A DNA stretch of 12,340 nt, taken from assembly GCA_030528545.1 (NCBI GenBank), contig JAUMYR010000080.1, positions 1 through 12,340 on the forward strand. Reading direction: 5' to 3'. A program made the position numbers and the translations under genes. Under the pieces are notes generated by a model. It was not told the DNA's origin. It worked only from the letters and a program-made list of their open reading frames with translations, and did no database searches. Below, in pieces: positions 6,004 through 12,340 of the stretch. The stretch's first letter is position 1. Each line of letters opens with the position of its first letter. The stretch is from Propionibacteriaceae bacterium (lineage in GTDB: Bacteria > Actinomycetota > Actinomycetes > Propionibacteriales > Propionibacteriaceae).

Positions 6004-6875
6004 TGGACGCCGTATTCGCCGCCTGCTGTGGTCTACTGCTGGTTGTCGGCAGTTGGCTGATCGCGGTCGGTTTGAGGCCTCGTCCACAGATATCCACAGT
6101 TTCGTCCACACCCCTGCGTATAACCCTGCTTCACCGGTGGGAAAGTCTTGGGCGCTCGGGTCAGGCCTGGTTGGCCGGAGCGGTTAGCGCGGGCGCCATC
6201 ACGTATCTCATCACTGGGTGGCCCATCTGGCTCATCGTTGTCCCAGCCGGGATCCTTGGGCTGCCCGCCCTGCTTCGCGAACCACCCAACCGTGAGATCG
6301 AACTGCTCGCCTGTCTCGACCGGTGGGTGCGGTCGCTGGCTAGCTCGCTCCCCACCGGCAAGTCGATCCGTGACGCGATCCGCGCTACCCGGGCCCAGAC
6401 TCCGCCGCTCCTTCAGCACTCCGTCGGACTGCTCCTTGCCCGCCTGGACGACCGGTGGCCGGTTCGGAACGCCTTCTTCGCGATGGCCGACGAGCTAGGT
6501 TCCGCGGACGCGGACGCGATCCTGGCAGCACTAGCCCTAGCCTCCGAACGCGGAGGTGTAGGTGCAGCTGACACCCTCCGTGCCTTGTCAGACGAGGTTC
6601 ATGACCGGTTGCGGGCGATGCGGGAGATCGCCACCGAGAGGGCCAAGCCCCGCATCGTGGTGCGTCATGTGACGCTCATATCGGCCGCCATGCTCCTGAT
6701 GATGCTGCTCTTTGGCGGCGACTTCTTCGACCCCTACCGCACCCCACTGGGGTCGATCATCTTGTCGGTACTGCTCCTGAGCTATGTCGGGGCGCTCGTC
6801 ATGCTGCACCGGATGAGCCGTATCAAGCCCCGTCCCAGGCTGCTCGTGTGGCGTCCCGGAGGCGAACATGACTAG
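6003..6875 (+). CDS. tadB: TadB-like inner-membrane platform protein (T2SF domain)
   Basis: This 290-residue membrane protein has hydrophobic segments at about 3-23, 55-90 (probably two), 222-238 and 249-268. A cytoplasmic T2SF/GspF-type helical domain spans about 95-220, including SLPTGKSIRDAI and the SERGGVGAADTLRALSDEV stretch typical of TadB. It should form, with TadC, the membrane platform on which TadA acts. ATG at 6003 overlaps the tadA TGA and is preceded by AGGAG at 5993-5997; the ATG at 5988 lacks such support. Its end overlaps the tadC start by 8 nt. Three DnaA-box-like 9-mers lie in its early coding region. Confidence 0.88.
   Translation: MDAVFAACCGLLLVVGSWLIAVGLRPRPQISTVSSTPLRITLLHRWESLGRSGQAWLAGAVSAGAITYLITGWPIWLIVVPAGILGLPALLREPPNREIELLACLDRWVRSLASSLPTGKSIRDAIRATRAQTPPLLQHSVGLLLARLDDRWPVRNAFFAMADELGSADADAILAALALASERGGVGAADTLRALSDEVHDRLRAMREIATERAKPRIVVRHVTLISAAMLLMMLLFGGDFFDPYRTPLGSIILSVLLLSYVGALVMLHRMSRIKPRPRLLVWRPGGEHD
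6080..6110 (+). promoter_or_regulatory. Cluster of three DnaA-box-like 9-mers in tadB
   Basis: TCGTCCACA (6080-6088), ATATCCACA (6090-6098) and TCGTCCACA (6102-6110) each differ from a DnaA-box form by one base. They encode part of the loop after the first membrane segment of TadB, so coding constraint may explain them. No AT-rich unwinding region is adjacent. Confidence 0.25.
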
Positions 6876-7761
6876 CCCGCTATTAGCGCTTTCCTTCCTC
6901 GGAGCCACGATCGGCGCCGGGATATTCCTCGCCGCCGTGGGCCTATACCGCGCCCCCGTGAGGCTCTCCGATGCCTTCGCCGCATTGGACGGGTCCAGCG
7001 ACGACGCTCTGCCCCGCTCGGCCACCCTGACTACGGGGTCGGGGGAGAAAGTGGGGGCCTGGCTATATCAGCGCCTTCGGCTGCCACTCAGCGAATCCAC
7101 AGTGCGGACGCTGGCTCTCCAGGGCCGCTCAATCGCCGATTTCTTCACCGAGAAGCTGGTCTGGACCGTGCTCGGTCTGGCCCTACCCCCGCTGTGGGTG
7201 TTTACCACCTTTGTGTTCGAGGGCCATCTCGACCTAATGCCTGCTGGGTTTTCCGTCGTCGGCGCCATCATCGGATACTTCATCCCCGACCTGCGGCTGC
7301 GCCGCGCCACCCAGCAGGCTCGGGCGGGCGCGTCCGAGGCGTTACTGATGTTCTTCGACCTGGTGACGCTGGAACGCCTAGCCAATCGCTCGGTGACGCA
7401 GGCTCTCCAGTCAGCGGCGGGGATATCGGAGACCTCGGTGTTCCAGAGGATCAGGCACGGCCTCGACCGGGCGAAGCTGGAGCAGGTCGCTCCCTGGCAC
7501 GAGCTGAAACGGCTCTCCGCGGAGCTGAATCTACCGGCCATCTCCGATATCGCCGATGTTCTCCGGCTCGACGAGCAGGGGGCCTCTCTGGCCGAGCCGC
7601 TGCGCGCCCGCGTCCGCGAACTGCGCGACGCCCAGCTAGCGGAGGCTAAACAGGCCGCTCAAGAACAGACCGAGCGGATGACCCTGTGGATGACTCTGCC
7701 TGTCCTGATTTTCGGTGCCATCGTCGTGGCGCCACCGCTGCTGTCCATCCTGCAACGCTGA
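6868..7761 (+). CDS. tadC: TadC-like inner-membrane platform protein (T2SF domain)
   Basis: This 297-residue membrane protein is the second platform subunit of the Tad machine. Hydrophobic segments lie at about 5-26, 98-117, 123-140 and 273-293. The cytoplasmic T2SF domain lies between the third and fourth, with SEALLMFFDLVTLERLANRSVTQAL-type sequence (split: SEALLMFFDLVTL 156-168) and LRLDEQGASLAEPLRARVREL (LRLDEQGASL 232-241), which are typical of TadC. ATG at 6868 overlaps the tadB end and has GGAGG at 6858-6862 with 5-nt spacing. The order tadA-tadB-tadC is the usual one. The pilin gene follows after 14 nt. Confidence 0.88.
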   Translation: MTSPLLALSFLGATIGAGIFLAAVGLYRAPVRLSDAFAALDGSSDDALPRSATLTTGSGEKVGAWLYQRLRLPLSESTVRTLALQGRSIADFFTEKLVWTVLGLALPPLWVFTTFVFEGHLDLMPAGFSVVGAIIGYFIPDLRLRRATQQARAGASEALLMFFDLVTLERLANRSVTQALQSAAGISETSVFQRIRHGLDRAKLEQVAPWHELKRLSAELNLPAISDIADVLRLDEQGASLAEPLRARVRELRDAQLAEAKQAAQEQTERMTLWMTLPVLIFGAIVVAPPLLSILQR

Positions 7762-7775
7762 AATACGGAGGAATC

Positions 7776-7958
7776 ATGCAACGACTAATCGCCACAGCCA
7801 TCGGCTGGTACGCCTGGCTCAAGGACCTACCGCACCGCGACGAGCGGGGGCTGTCCCAATCGACGGAGAACGCCATGTTGCTGGGCGGCGCCGCGCTCAT
7901 CGCCTTCGCCATCGTCACTGCCATCAAGTCCTACGTAAACTCGAACCTGCCTAAGTGA
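7776..7958 (+). CDS. Flp-like small pilin
   Basis: This 60-residue protein has a basic leader (about 1-25, ending HRDERG), then LSQSTENAMLLGGAALIAFAIVTAIKSYV, a single hydrophobic helix, and a very short tail. This is the layout of Flp/TadE-like class III prepilins: charged leader, Gly, a Glu in the first residues of the mature part, then a helix. It is probably the fibre subunit exported by TadA/B/C. The RBS GGAGG at 7767-7771 is 4 nt from ATG 7776. Unusually, Glu is at +6 from the Gly rather than +5, and the usual Glu-Tyr is Glu-Asn. The next gene begins 8 nt after its stop. Pilin assignment rests on layout and position. Confidence 0.75.
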   Translation: MQRLIATAIGWYAWLKDLPHRDERGLSQSTENAMLLGGAALIAFAIVTAIKSYVNSNLPK

Positions 7959-7966
7959 GGTGGCTC

Positions 7967-10783
7967 ATGTCGAGCATCCTTCGGGGCCTTGGGTCGCTGA
8001 TCGCGCTCCTCGCCGCCCTGATTGGCGTCCCGCTGCTCCTGGGGAGCATCGGGAGGCTGGGCGCGCTCGGCTCCGTGAACTGGGCGAAAGTCTTCGTTAC
8101 CCCAGACGACGGGAGCCTGCTTCTTGGGCTCATCACGCTGATCGCCTGGCTGGCCTGGGCGGTGGTTGCTCTAACCATCGTCTTGGAGGCCGTCTCCTTC
8201 GTTTCGCGGGGCGCGATCACCGTCGCGTTGCCGGGGACCAATTGGTTGCGTCCAGTCGTGGCCTCCCTCATCCTCTCCGTCGGAGCCCTCGTCGTCGCGG
8301 CACCGCATGCGCCGCCTCTGGCCGACGATAGCGAGACCAGCGCCCCGGGCTCGCAGGCACCAGGGTCACCCGAATCCGCGAGCACTATCCCCGAGACCGA
8401 AGGCGACCAGGGGCAACGCCACGTCGTCGTCGCCGGAGACGACCTGTGGAGCCTGGCAGAGCACTACTTTGGGAAGGGCACCTCCTGGAGGCTGATCGCC
8501 GAGGCTAACCCGTGGCTAGACCCAACGGCCCGTTTGGATGCCGGCTCCATCCTGGTGATTCCGCAAGACCCGGACGCGGCCTCACCGCCGCAAACTCCCG
8601 CACTCACCCCCGTCTCGGTGGACCTGGTTTCGCCACCGCCGGTGTCTGCGGAGGCGAAACCAGCCGGTCAAGAGACCGGCCTCTCGGTATCCGAGGGAGC
8701 AGGAACCGGCACCGGGAGCGAACCCGCCGACACCACCGCCAGGGTCGAGCCTGGCGACACTCTGTGGTCCATCGCCGAACAGCACCTCGGCGACCCGTGG
8801 CGCTGGAGAGAGATCTACCAGCTGAACTCCGGGCTGATCGGCGACCCGGACCAGATCGACGTCGGCTGGGTCCTTCAGCTGCCCCCGAAGTCGCCTGTCC
8901 CACCAGCTGAACCGTCCCCTACCGCGGGTAAACCCGATGACGACACCGTCGCGACGGACGCTGCCGAGCAGCAACCAGAGGTTTCCAACGTCCCGCCGAA
9001 CAGCACTGAAGGCGGTCAGCCTGCCCCCAGTATCGCCCCCACCCCTGAGGGACATCCCTCCAGCCCGGCTGACGGACGGAACGCCCCCACGGGCGCCCCT
9101 TCCGTCGCCGAAGACAGCGGAACCGAAACCGCCGAAGCTGCCTCCGCGGACAGCCTTGCGGCAGAACTCACCACCTTCGGTGGGGTGCTGGCCTTCGGTG
9201 TCTTGACCTTCCTGTCCCAGCAACGAGGACGCCAGTTACTGACCCGTTCCCTCGGACGCCAGGTTCCCCCGGTTAGCGTGGCCGCCCGGCGTCTTGGACA
9301 GGCGTTGACGCGCCGGGCGACTCCGCCGGAAGCGGACGAGCCCTCCCCCACCAGCGTGTTAGTGGGCTGGGACGCCGATCGCGGCATCACCGTCGATCTG
9401 GAACAGATCGGGATGCTGACGGTCGCCGGAAATGCCGAGCACCAGGCGGGAGCGTTGGCGGCGATCACCTCGAGCCTGCTGACCGCCCCCTGGTCCGCCG
9501 AGGTGGAGCAGGTATTGGTCGGCCGACACCAGTGCTGGGTCGACCAAGTCAACGATCCACGGATTCAGACAATGGACGACCCCTCGGCGGCCATCGCGGA
9601 GATGAGTCGGCTGGTGTCGGCCCGGCAACGGGCACGGTTATCCCAGCGGCTGAGCGAGTTGCGCTCCAATCCAGATCTGAGCACGGCCTGGAGACCAATC
9701 GTCTTCGTCTTCGCCCAGCCTCTGGCCGTCGGCCAGGCCACCCGGGTCCGCGACCTGGCGACGACGGGATCTGGGATATCGGCTGTCGTGGCCGACTGCG
9801 GGCTCGGCTTGGACGACACCATCTCCTACGCCAATCAGGAGGCGCGTTTCGGGGGTCGCACCTTCACCGCGCAGCTCATCTCTTCACCCGCGCGGCGTGG
9901 TCTCATTGAGCTATTCCGCACAGCAACCTCCGAGGAGACCAATCCCGCCCCATGGTGGAGCGATCCCGACCACCTGCCACCCAATGTCACCCCGCTGCGC
10001 CGCACCGGCGGCGCGAACGAGGAGCTTTCCATGCCCGTGCTGTCCCGCGACACAGCACACCCCGTGCTACTCATGCTCGGCCCCGTCGCCATAGAGGGCG
10101 CATGCGGAACACCGCCAAGCCGGGCCGTGAAACAATGCGCCGAATATTGCGCCTGGCTGCTCGCTCACCCGGGCCAAACGGCCACCGCGATGGCGGCCGA
10201 TCTCCAGATCGCCGAACCCACCCGCCGTTCCAACATGAGCAGGCTGAGAAACTGGCTGGGGGAGTCCCCCGCCGGGGAGCCCTACCTTCCCGACGCCTAT
10301 TCCGGCCGCATCGAACTCCATCCCGGCGTGACGAGTGACTGGGAACAGTTCTGCCTGCTCACCGCCGGTGGCATCAACAGGGCGCAGAGCACGGCATTGC
10401 GAGACGCCCTCGCGCTAGTTCGCGGGGCGCCACTGGCCGACGCGGCCCCCTGGCAATGGCAGTGGGCGGAGAACATGCGAACCGACATGATCTCGGCGAT
10501 CCGAGACGCCGGGGTGGTGCTGTCCGAACACGCCCTGACCCTCGGGGATATCGACCTGTCCCGTTGGGCGATCGGACAAGCCTCGCTGGCTGCGCCAGAG
10601 GATGAGTTGCTGCTGGCCTGCCTGGCCAAGACCGAGTACCGAGCCGGGAACCACGACGAGGTCAGACAGCTGGCGCTGAGGATCACCCGCAACGCACGCC
10701 ACACCGGGATCGACTTACAGGAGCGCACCGTCGAGGCGTTACAGCAGGTGATGGAGGGACGCAGCAGGACCAGACACGCCTGA
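7967..10783 (+). CDS. Membrane LysM protein with C-terminal winged-helix and BTAD region
   Basis: This 938-residue protein has membrane segments at about 7-26, 50-78 and 95-112. Two LysM modules follow: 152-199 (GDDLWSLAEHYFG) and 258-306 (GDTLWSIAEQHLG), joined and followed by Pro/Ser/Thr/Ala-rich linkers. Another hydrophobic segment lies at about 401-417. LysM domains bind peptidoglycan, so this part should face the wall. Residues 460-650 form an alpha/beta region without a clear P-loop that I do not recognise. About 699-786 resembles a SARP-type winged helix (LLAHPGQTATAMAADL, then RSNMSRLRNWLG), and 788-931 resembles a bacterial transcriptional activator domain of helical repeats. It may be a wall-sensing transmembrane regulator or a scaffold of the Tad machine. 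ATG 7967 has GAGG at 7957-7960; GTG 7955 is an alternative. It ends the operon. Confidence 0.88.
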   Translation: MSSILRGLGSLIALLAALIGVPLLLGSIGRLGALGSVNWAKVFVTPDDGSLLLGLITLIAWLAWAVVALTIVLEAVSFVSRGAITVALPGTNWLRPVVASLILSVGALVVAAPHAPPLADDSETSAPGSQAPGSPESASTIPETEGDQGQRHVVVAGDDLWSLAEHYFGKGTSWRLIAEANPWLDPTARLDAGSILVIPQDPDAASPPQTPALTPVSVDLVSPPPVSAEAKPAGQETGLSVSEGAGTGTGSEPADTTARVEPGDTLWSIAEQHLGDPWRWREIYQLNSGLIGDPDQIDVGWVLQLPPKSPVPPAEPSPTAGKPDDDTVATDAAEQQPEVSNVPPNSTEGGQPAPSIAPTPEGHPSSPADGRNAPTGAPSVAEDSGTETAEAASADSLAAELTTFGGVLAFGVLTFLSQQRGRQLLTRSLGRQVPPVSVAARRLGQALTRRATPPEADEPSPTSVLVGWDADRGITVDLEQIGMLTVAGNAEHQAGALAAITSSLLTAPWSAEVEQVLVGRHQCWVDQVNDPRIQTMDDPSAAIAEMSRLVSARQRARLSQRLSELRSNPDLSTAWRPIVFVFAQPLAVGQATRVRDLATTGSGISAVVADCGLGLDDTISYANQEARFGGRTFTAQLISSPARRGLIELFRTATSEETNPAPWWSDPDHLPPNVTPLRRTGGANEELSMPVLSRDTAHPVLLMLGPVAIEGACGTPPSRAVKQCAEYCAWLLAHPGQTATAMAADLQIAEPTRRSNMSRLRNWLGESPAGEPYLPDAYSGRIELHPGVTSDWEQFCLLTAGGINRAQSTALRDALALVRGAPLADAAPWQWQWAENMRTDMISAIRDAGVVLSEHALTLGDIDLSRWAIGQASLAAPEDELLLACLAKTEYRAGNHDEVRQLALRITRNARHTGIDLQERTVEALQQVMEGRSRTRHA

Positions 10784-10973
10784 TTTCCCCTGCCACCCCG
10801 CCGGGTTCAGCCCCAGGAGAAGCCCCCTAGATCAGGGCCCATGATCCGGCGCATAGGCCCAGAAGGGTCGTGTCTAGGCCAAGGGGAAGGCCATCCGATC
10901 CCTGAGAACCCGCCCCTACACGGGAAACGCCGCTTAGACTGCGGCGCATGCAGGTTGAGGGAGGAGTCCGTAG
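10784..10973 (+). other. Intergenic region between the LysM gene and the symporter
   Basis: No gene longer than the 12-codon leader is visible. It holds a small inverted repeat GATCA-N7-TGATC (10830-10846) with no T-run, and the symporter promoter near its right end. No clear rho-independent terminator follows the LysM gene, so some read-through into the symporter is possible. No known riboswitch is recognised. Confidence 0.5.
10928..10946 (+). promoter_or_regulatory. Symporter -10 box held between inverted arms
   Basis: CGCCGC (10928-10933) and GCGGCG (10941-10946) are perfect inverted arms flanking TTAGACT. TAGACT (10935-10940) is the same -10 sequence as at nadE. The arms could be a repressor operator overlapping the promoter. 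ATG 10948 lies 7 nt past the -10 box. Confidence 0.45.
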
Positions 10974-10986
10974 ATGGAGCAAGTGA
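10948..10986 (+). CDS. Possible 12-codon leaderless leader peptide
   Basis: ATG at 10948 lies 7 nt past TAGACT and opens MQVEGGVRRWSK, ending in TGA at 10984-10986. The frame contains the symporter's Shine-Dalgarno sequence and overlaps its first 13 nt in another frame. It could control access to that RBS. Being so short, it may be coincidence, with the region acting only as a 5' untranslated leader. Confidence 0.25.
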   Translation: MQVEGGVRRWSK

Positions 10987-12340
10987 ACGCCTGGCTGGAG
11001 TGGCTCAGCGGCATCGTGTGGGGACCATACCTGCTCATTCCGCTGCTCCTCGGCACCGGCCTTTACCTGACGGTCCGCCTGTCTGGGCTACAGTTCCGGA
11101 CCCTCGGTTCGGCCTTGCGGCTCGCCCTGTGGGAGCGCAAAGACCAGGGCGCTGAGGGAGGAGACATCTCTCAGTTTCAGGCGCTCACGACCGCGCTGGC
11201 GGCGACCGTCGGCGTCGGTAACATCGTCGGCGTAGCCGGAGCCATAGCCATCGGCGGTCCCGGGGCACTGCTGTGGATGTGGCTCACCGGCCTGGTCGGT
11301 ATGGCCAGCAAGTACGCCGAGGCTTTCCTCGCCGTCCGGTTCCGCACCACCGACGCCAAAGGAGAAGTCTCCGGCGGCCCCCAGTACTACCTGATGAAGG
11401 CGATCCGGGGCAAGGGCGGAGTCGTGCTCAGCATCGTCTTCGCCGCCTTCGCGGCCCTGGCCAGTTTCGGTATCGGCAACATGACCCAGGCGAACGCCGT
11501 GGTCGGTAATCTCAACCATTCTTTCGGCTTCGATACCCAGATCGCCGCTATCGTCATCGCCCTGCTCGTGGGTGCCGTCATCATCGGTGGGATCAAGTCG
11601 ATCGGTAATGTCACCGCCGCGCTCGTGCCCCTCATGATCGTGTTCTACGTGCTGGGAGCGCTGTATATCCTGCTGGCCAATGTCAGTGCGCTGCCACACG
11701 CGATCGGGCTCGTCTTCACCGATGCGTTCACCGGTACCGCGGCCGTGGGCGGATTCCTCGGCTCCAGCGTCATCATCGCCATGCAGTACGGCGTGGCCCG
11801 CGGCATCTTCTCCAACGAATCGGGCATGGGTTCGGCGGCTATCGCCGCGGCCGCCGCGAAGACCACCCACCCGGTTCGGCAGGGCCTGGTGTCCATGACC
11901 CAAACTTTCATCGACACCATCATCGTCGTCTCCATGACCGGCCTCGTGCTCGTCACGACCGGCGTCTGGCAGGGCACCCCCGGCGTCAAACTCGACAAGA
12001 ATGTGCTGACCAGCCAGGCTTTCAGCTATGGCCTCCCCGGGGAATGGGGCGGTTACATTGTGTCTATCGGGGTCGTGCTGTTCGCCTTCTCCACCATCCT
12101 GGGCTGGTCATATTACGGGGATCGCTGTGTGGAGCGGCTCTTTGGGGTCCGTGCGGTGCTTCCCTACCGGATCATCTTCACCATCGTGGTCTATATCGGG
12201 GCGACCATCCCGCTGGACGTGGTGTGGAACGCCGCAGATGTGCTCAACGGACTGATGGCGCTACCCAACCTCATCGGTTTGCTGATCCTGTCCGGCCTCA
12301 TCGCCCGGGAGACCCGCCACTACCTCAAACACGACCCGAA
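10974..12340 (+). CDS. Alanine/glycine:cation symporter, AGCS family (3' end missing)
   Basis: 455 residues are present and the frame is open at the right edge; family members are usually a little longer, so only a short C-terminus is missing. It is a multi-membrane-spanning transporter that brings in alanine or glycine with Na+ or H+ (TC 2.A.25; AlsT/AgcS/DagA group). Family motifs include VGNIVGVAGAIAIGGPG (81-97), GMASKYAEAFLAVRFR (109-124), GGPQYYLM (134-141), RGIFSNESGMGSAAIAAAAA (276-295) and FSTILGWSYYGDRC (372-385). ATG 10974 has the strong RBS GGGAGGAG, with 7-nt spacing after 10966. The promoter at 10935-10940 gives it its own transcript, separate from the Tad genes. Substrate preference between alanine, glycine and glutamine-type amino acids cannot be read from sequence. 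Confidence 0.94.
   Translation, partial: MEQVNAWLEWLSGIVWGPYLLIPLLLGTGLYLTVRLSGLQFRTLGSALRLALWERKDQGAEGGDISQFQALTTALAATVGVGNIVGVAGAIAIGGPGALLWMWLTGLVGMASKYAEAFLAVRFRTTDAKGEVSGGPQYYLMKAIRGKGGVVLSIVFAAFAALASFGIGNMTQANAVVGNLNHSFGFDTQIAAIVIALLVGAVIIGGIKSIGNVTAALVPLMIVFYVLGALYILLANVSALPHAIGLVFTDAFTGTAAVGGFLGSSVIIAMQYGVARGIFSNESGMGSAAIAAAAAKTTHPVRQGLVSMTQTFIDTIIVVSMTGLVLVTTGVWQGTPGVKLDKNVLTSQAFSYGLPGEWGGYIVSIGVVLFAFSTILGWSYYGDRCVERLFGVRAVLPYRIIFTIVVYIGATIPLDVVWNAADVLNGLMALPNLIGLLILSGLIARETRHYLKHDP

Noticed and set aside
11088..11903. 271-codon minus-strand frame opposite the symporter
   Set aside because: Asp/Gly/His-rich low-complexity translation, typical of the antisense of a hydrophobic GC-rich gene; the symporter motifs settle the strand.
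1..12340. CRISPR array, tRNA, rRNA, insertion sequence or prophage genes
   Set aside because: No spaced direct repeats, cloverleaf-like sequence, transposase or phage gene was recognised in the window.

Overview
The window is a GC-rich stretch with SD-led and leaderless starts typical of an actinobacterium. The NAD synthetase closely matches the long two-domain enzyme of Mycobacterium as I remember it, and the pilus-type genes are the Tad/Flp set found in many Actinobacteria. Genus and family cannot be read from the sequence.

Layout: (1) positions 2-64 hold the last 20 codons of a gene entering from the left; 65-365 has no recognisable gene. (2) 366-2405, minus strand: nadE, glutamine-dependent NAD+ synthetase, whose glutaminase nucleophile Cys is replaced by Gly. 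(3) 2406-2747: divergent intergenic region with palindromes and promoters. (4) 2748-4206: two-gene unit, a membrane-anchored SAF-domain (CpaB/RcpC-like) protein and a TadZ/CpaE-like ATPase relative without the P-loop lysines, ending in a UUCG hairpin. (5) 4421-10783: tightly packed unit of a 46-codon leader ORF, tadA ATPase, tadB and tadC platform proteins, a 60-aa Flp-like pilin, and a 938-aa membrane protein with two LysM domains and a C-terminal winged-helix plus BTAD (SARP-like) region. (6) 10974 to the right edge: an alanine/glycine:cation symporter (AGCS family), truncated by the window, behind its own promoter and a possible 12-codon leader.

How it fits together: SAF, TadZ, TadA, TadB, TadC and the pilin form the core of a Tad-type fibre assembly machine. 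TadA powers it at the TadB/TadC platform, TadZ probably places it, and the SAF protein may act where the fibre leaves the membrane. Prepilin peptidase (TadV) and TadE/TadF pseudopilins are not in the window. The last gene of the unit looks like a cell-wall-sensing transmembrane regulator or wall-anchored scaffold.

The most notable signal is that the two Tad transcription units begin with near-twin promoters. Each has GTTATCCACA (a perfect DnaA-box sequence) exactly 61 nt before the ATG, GTCCCCCT exactly 28 nt before it, and a TATnGT -10 box 7 nt before a leaderless ATGGCC start. This implies co-regulation of both halves of the machine.
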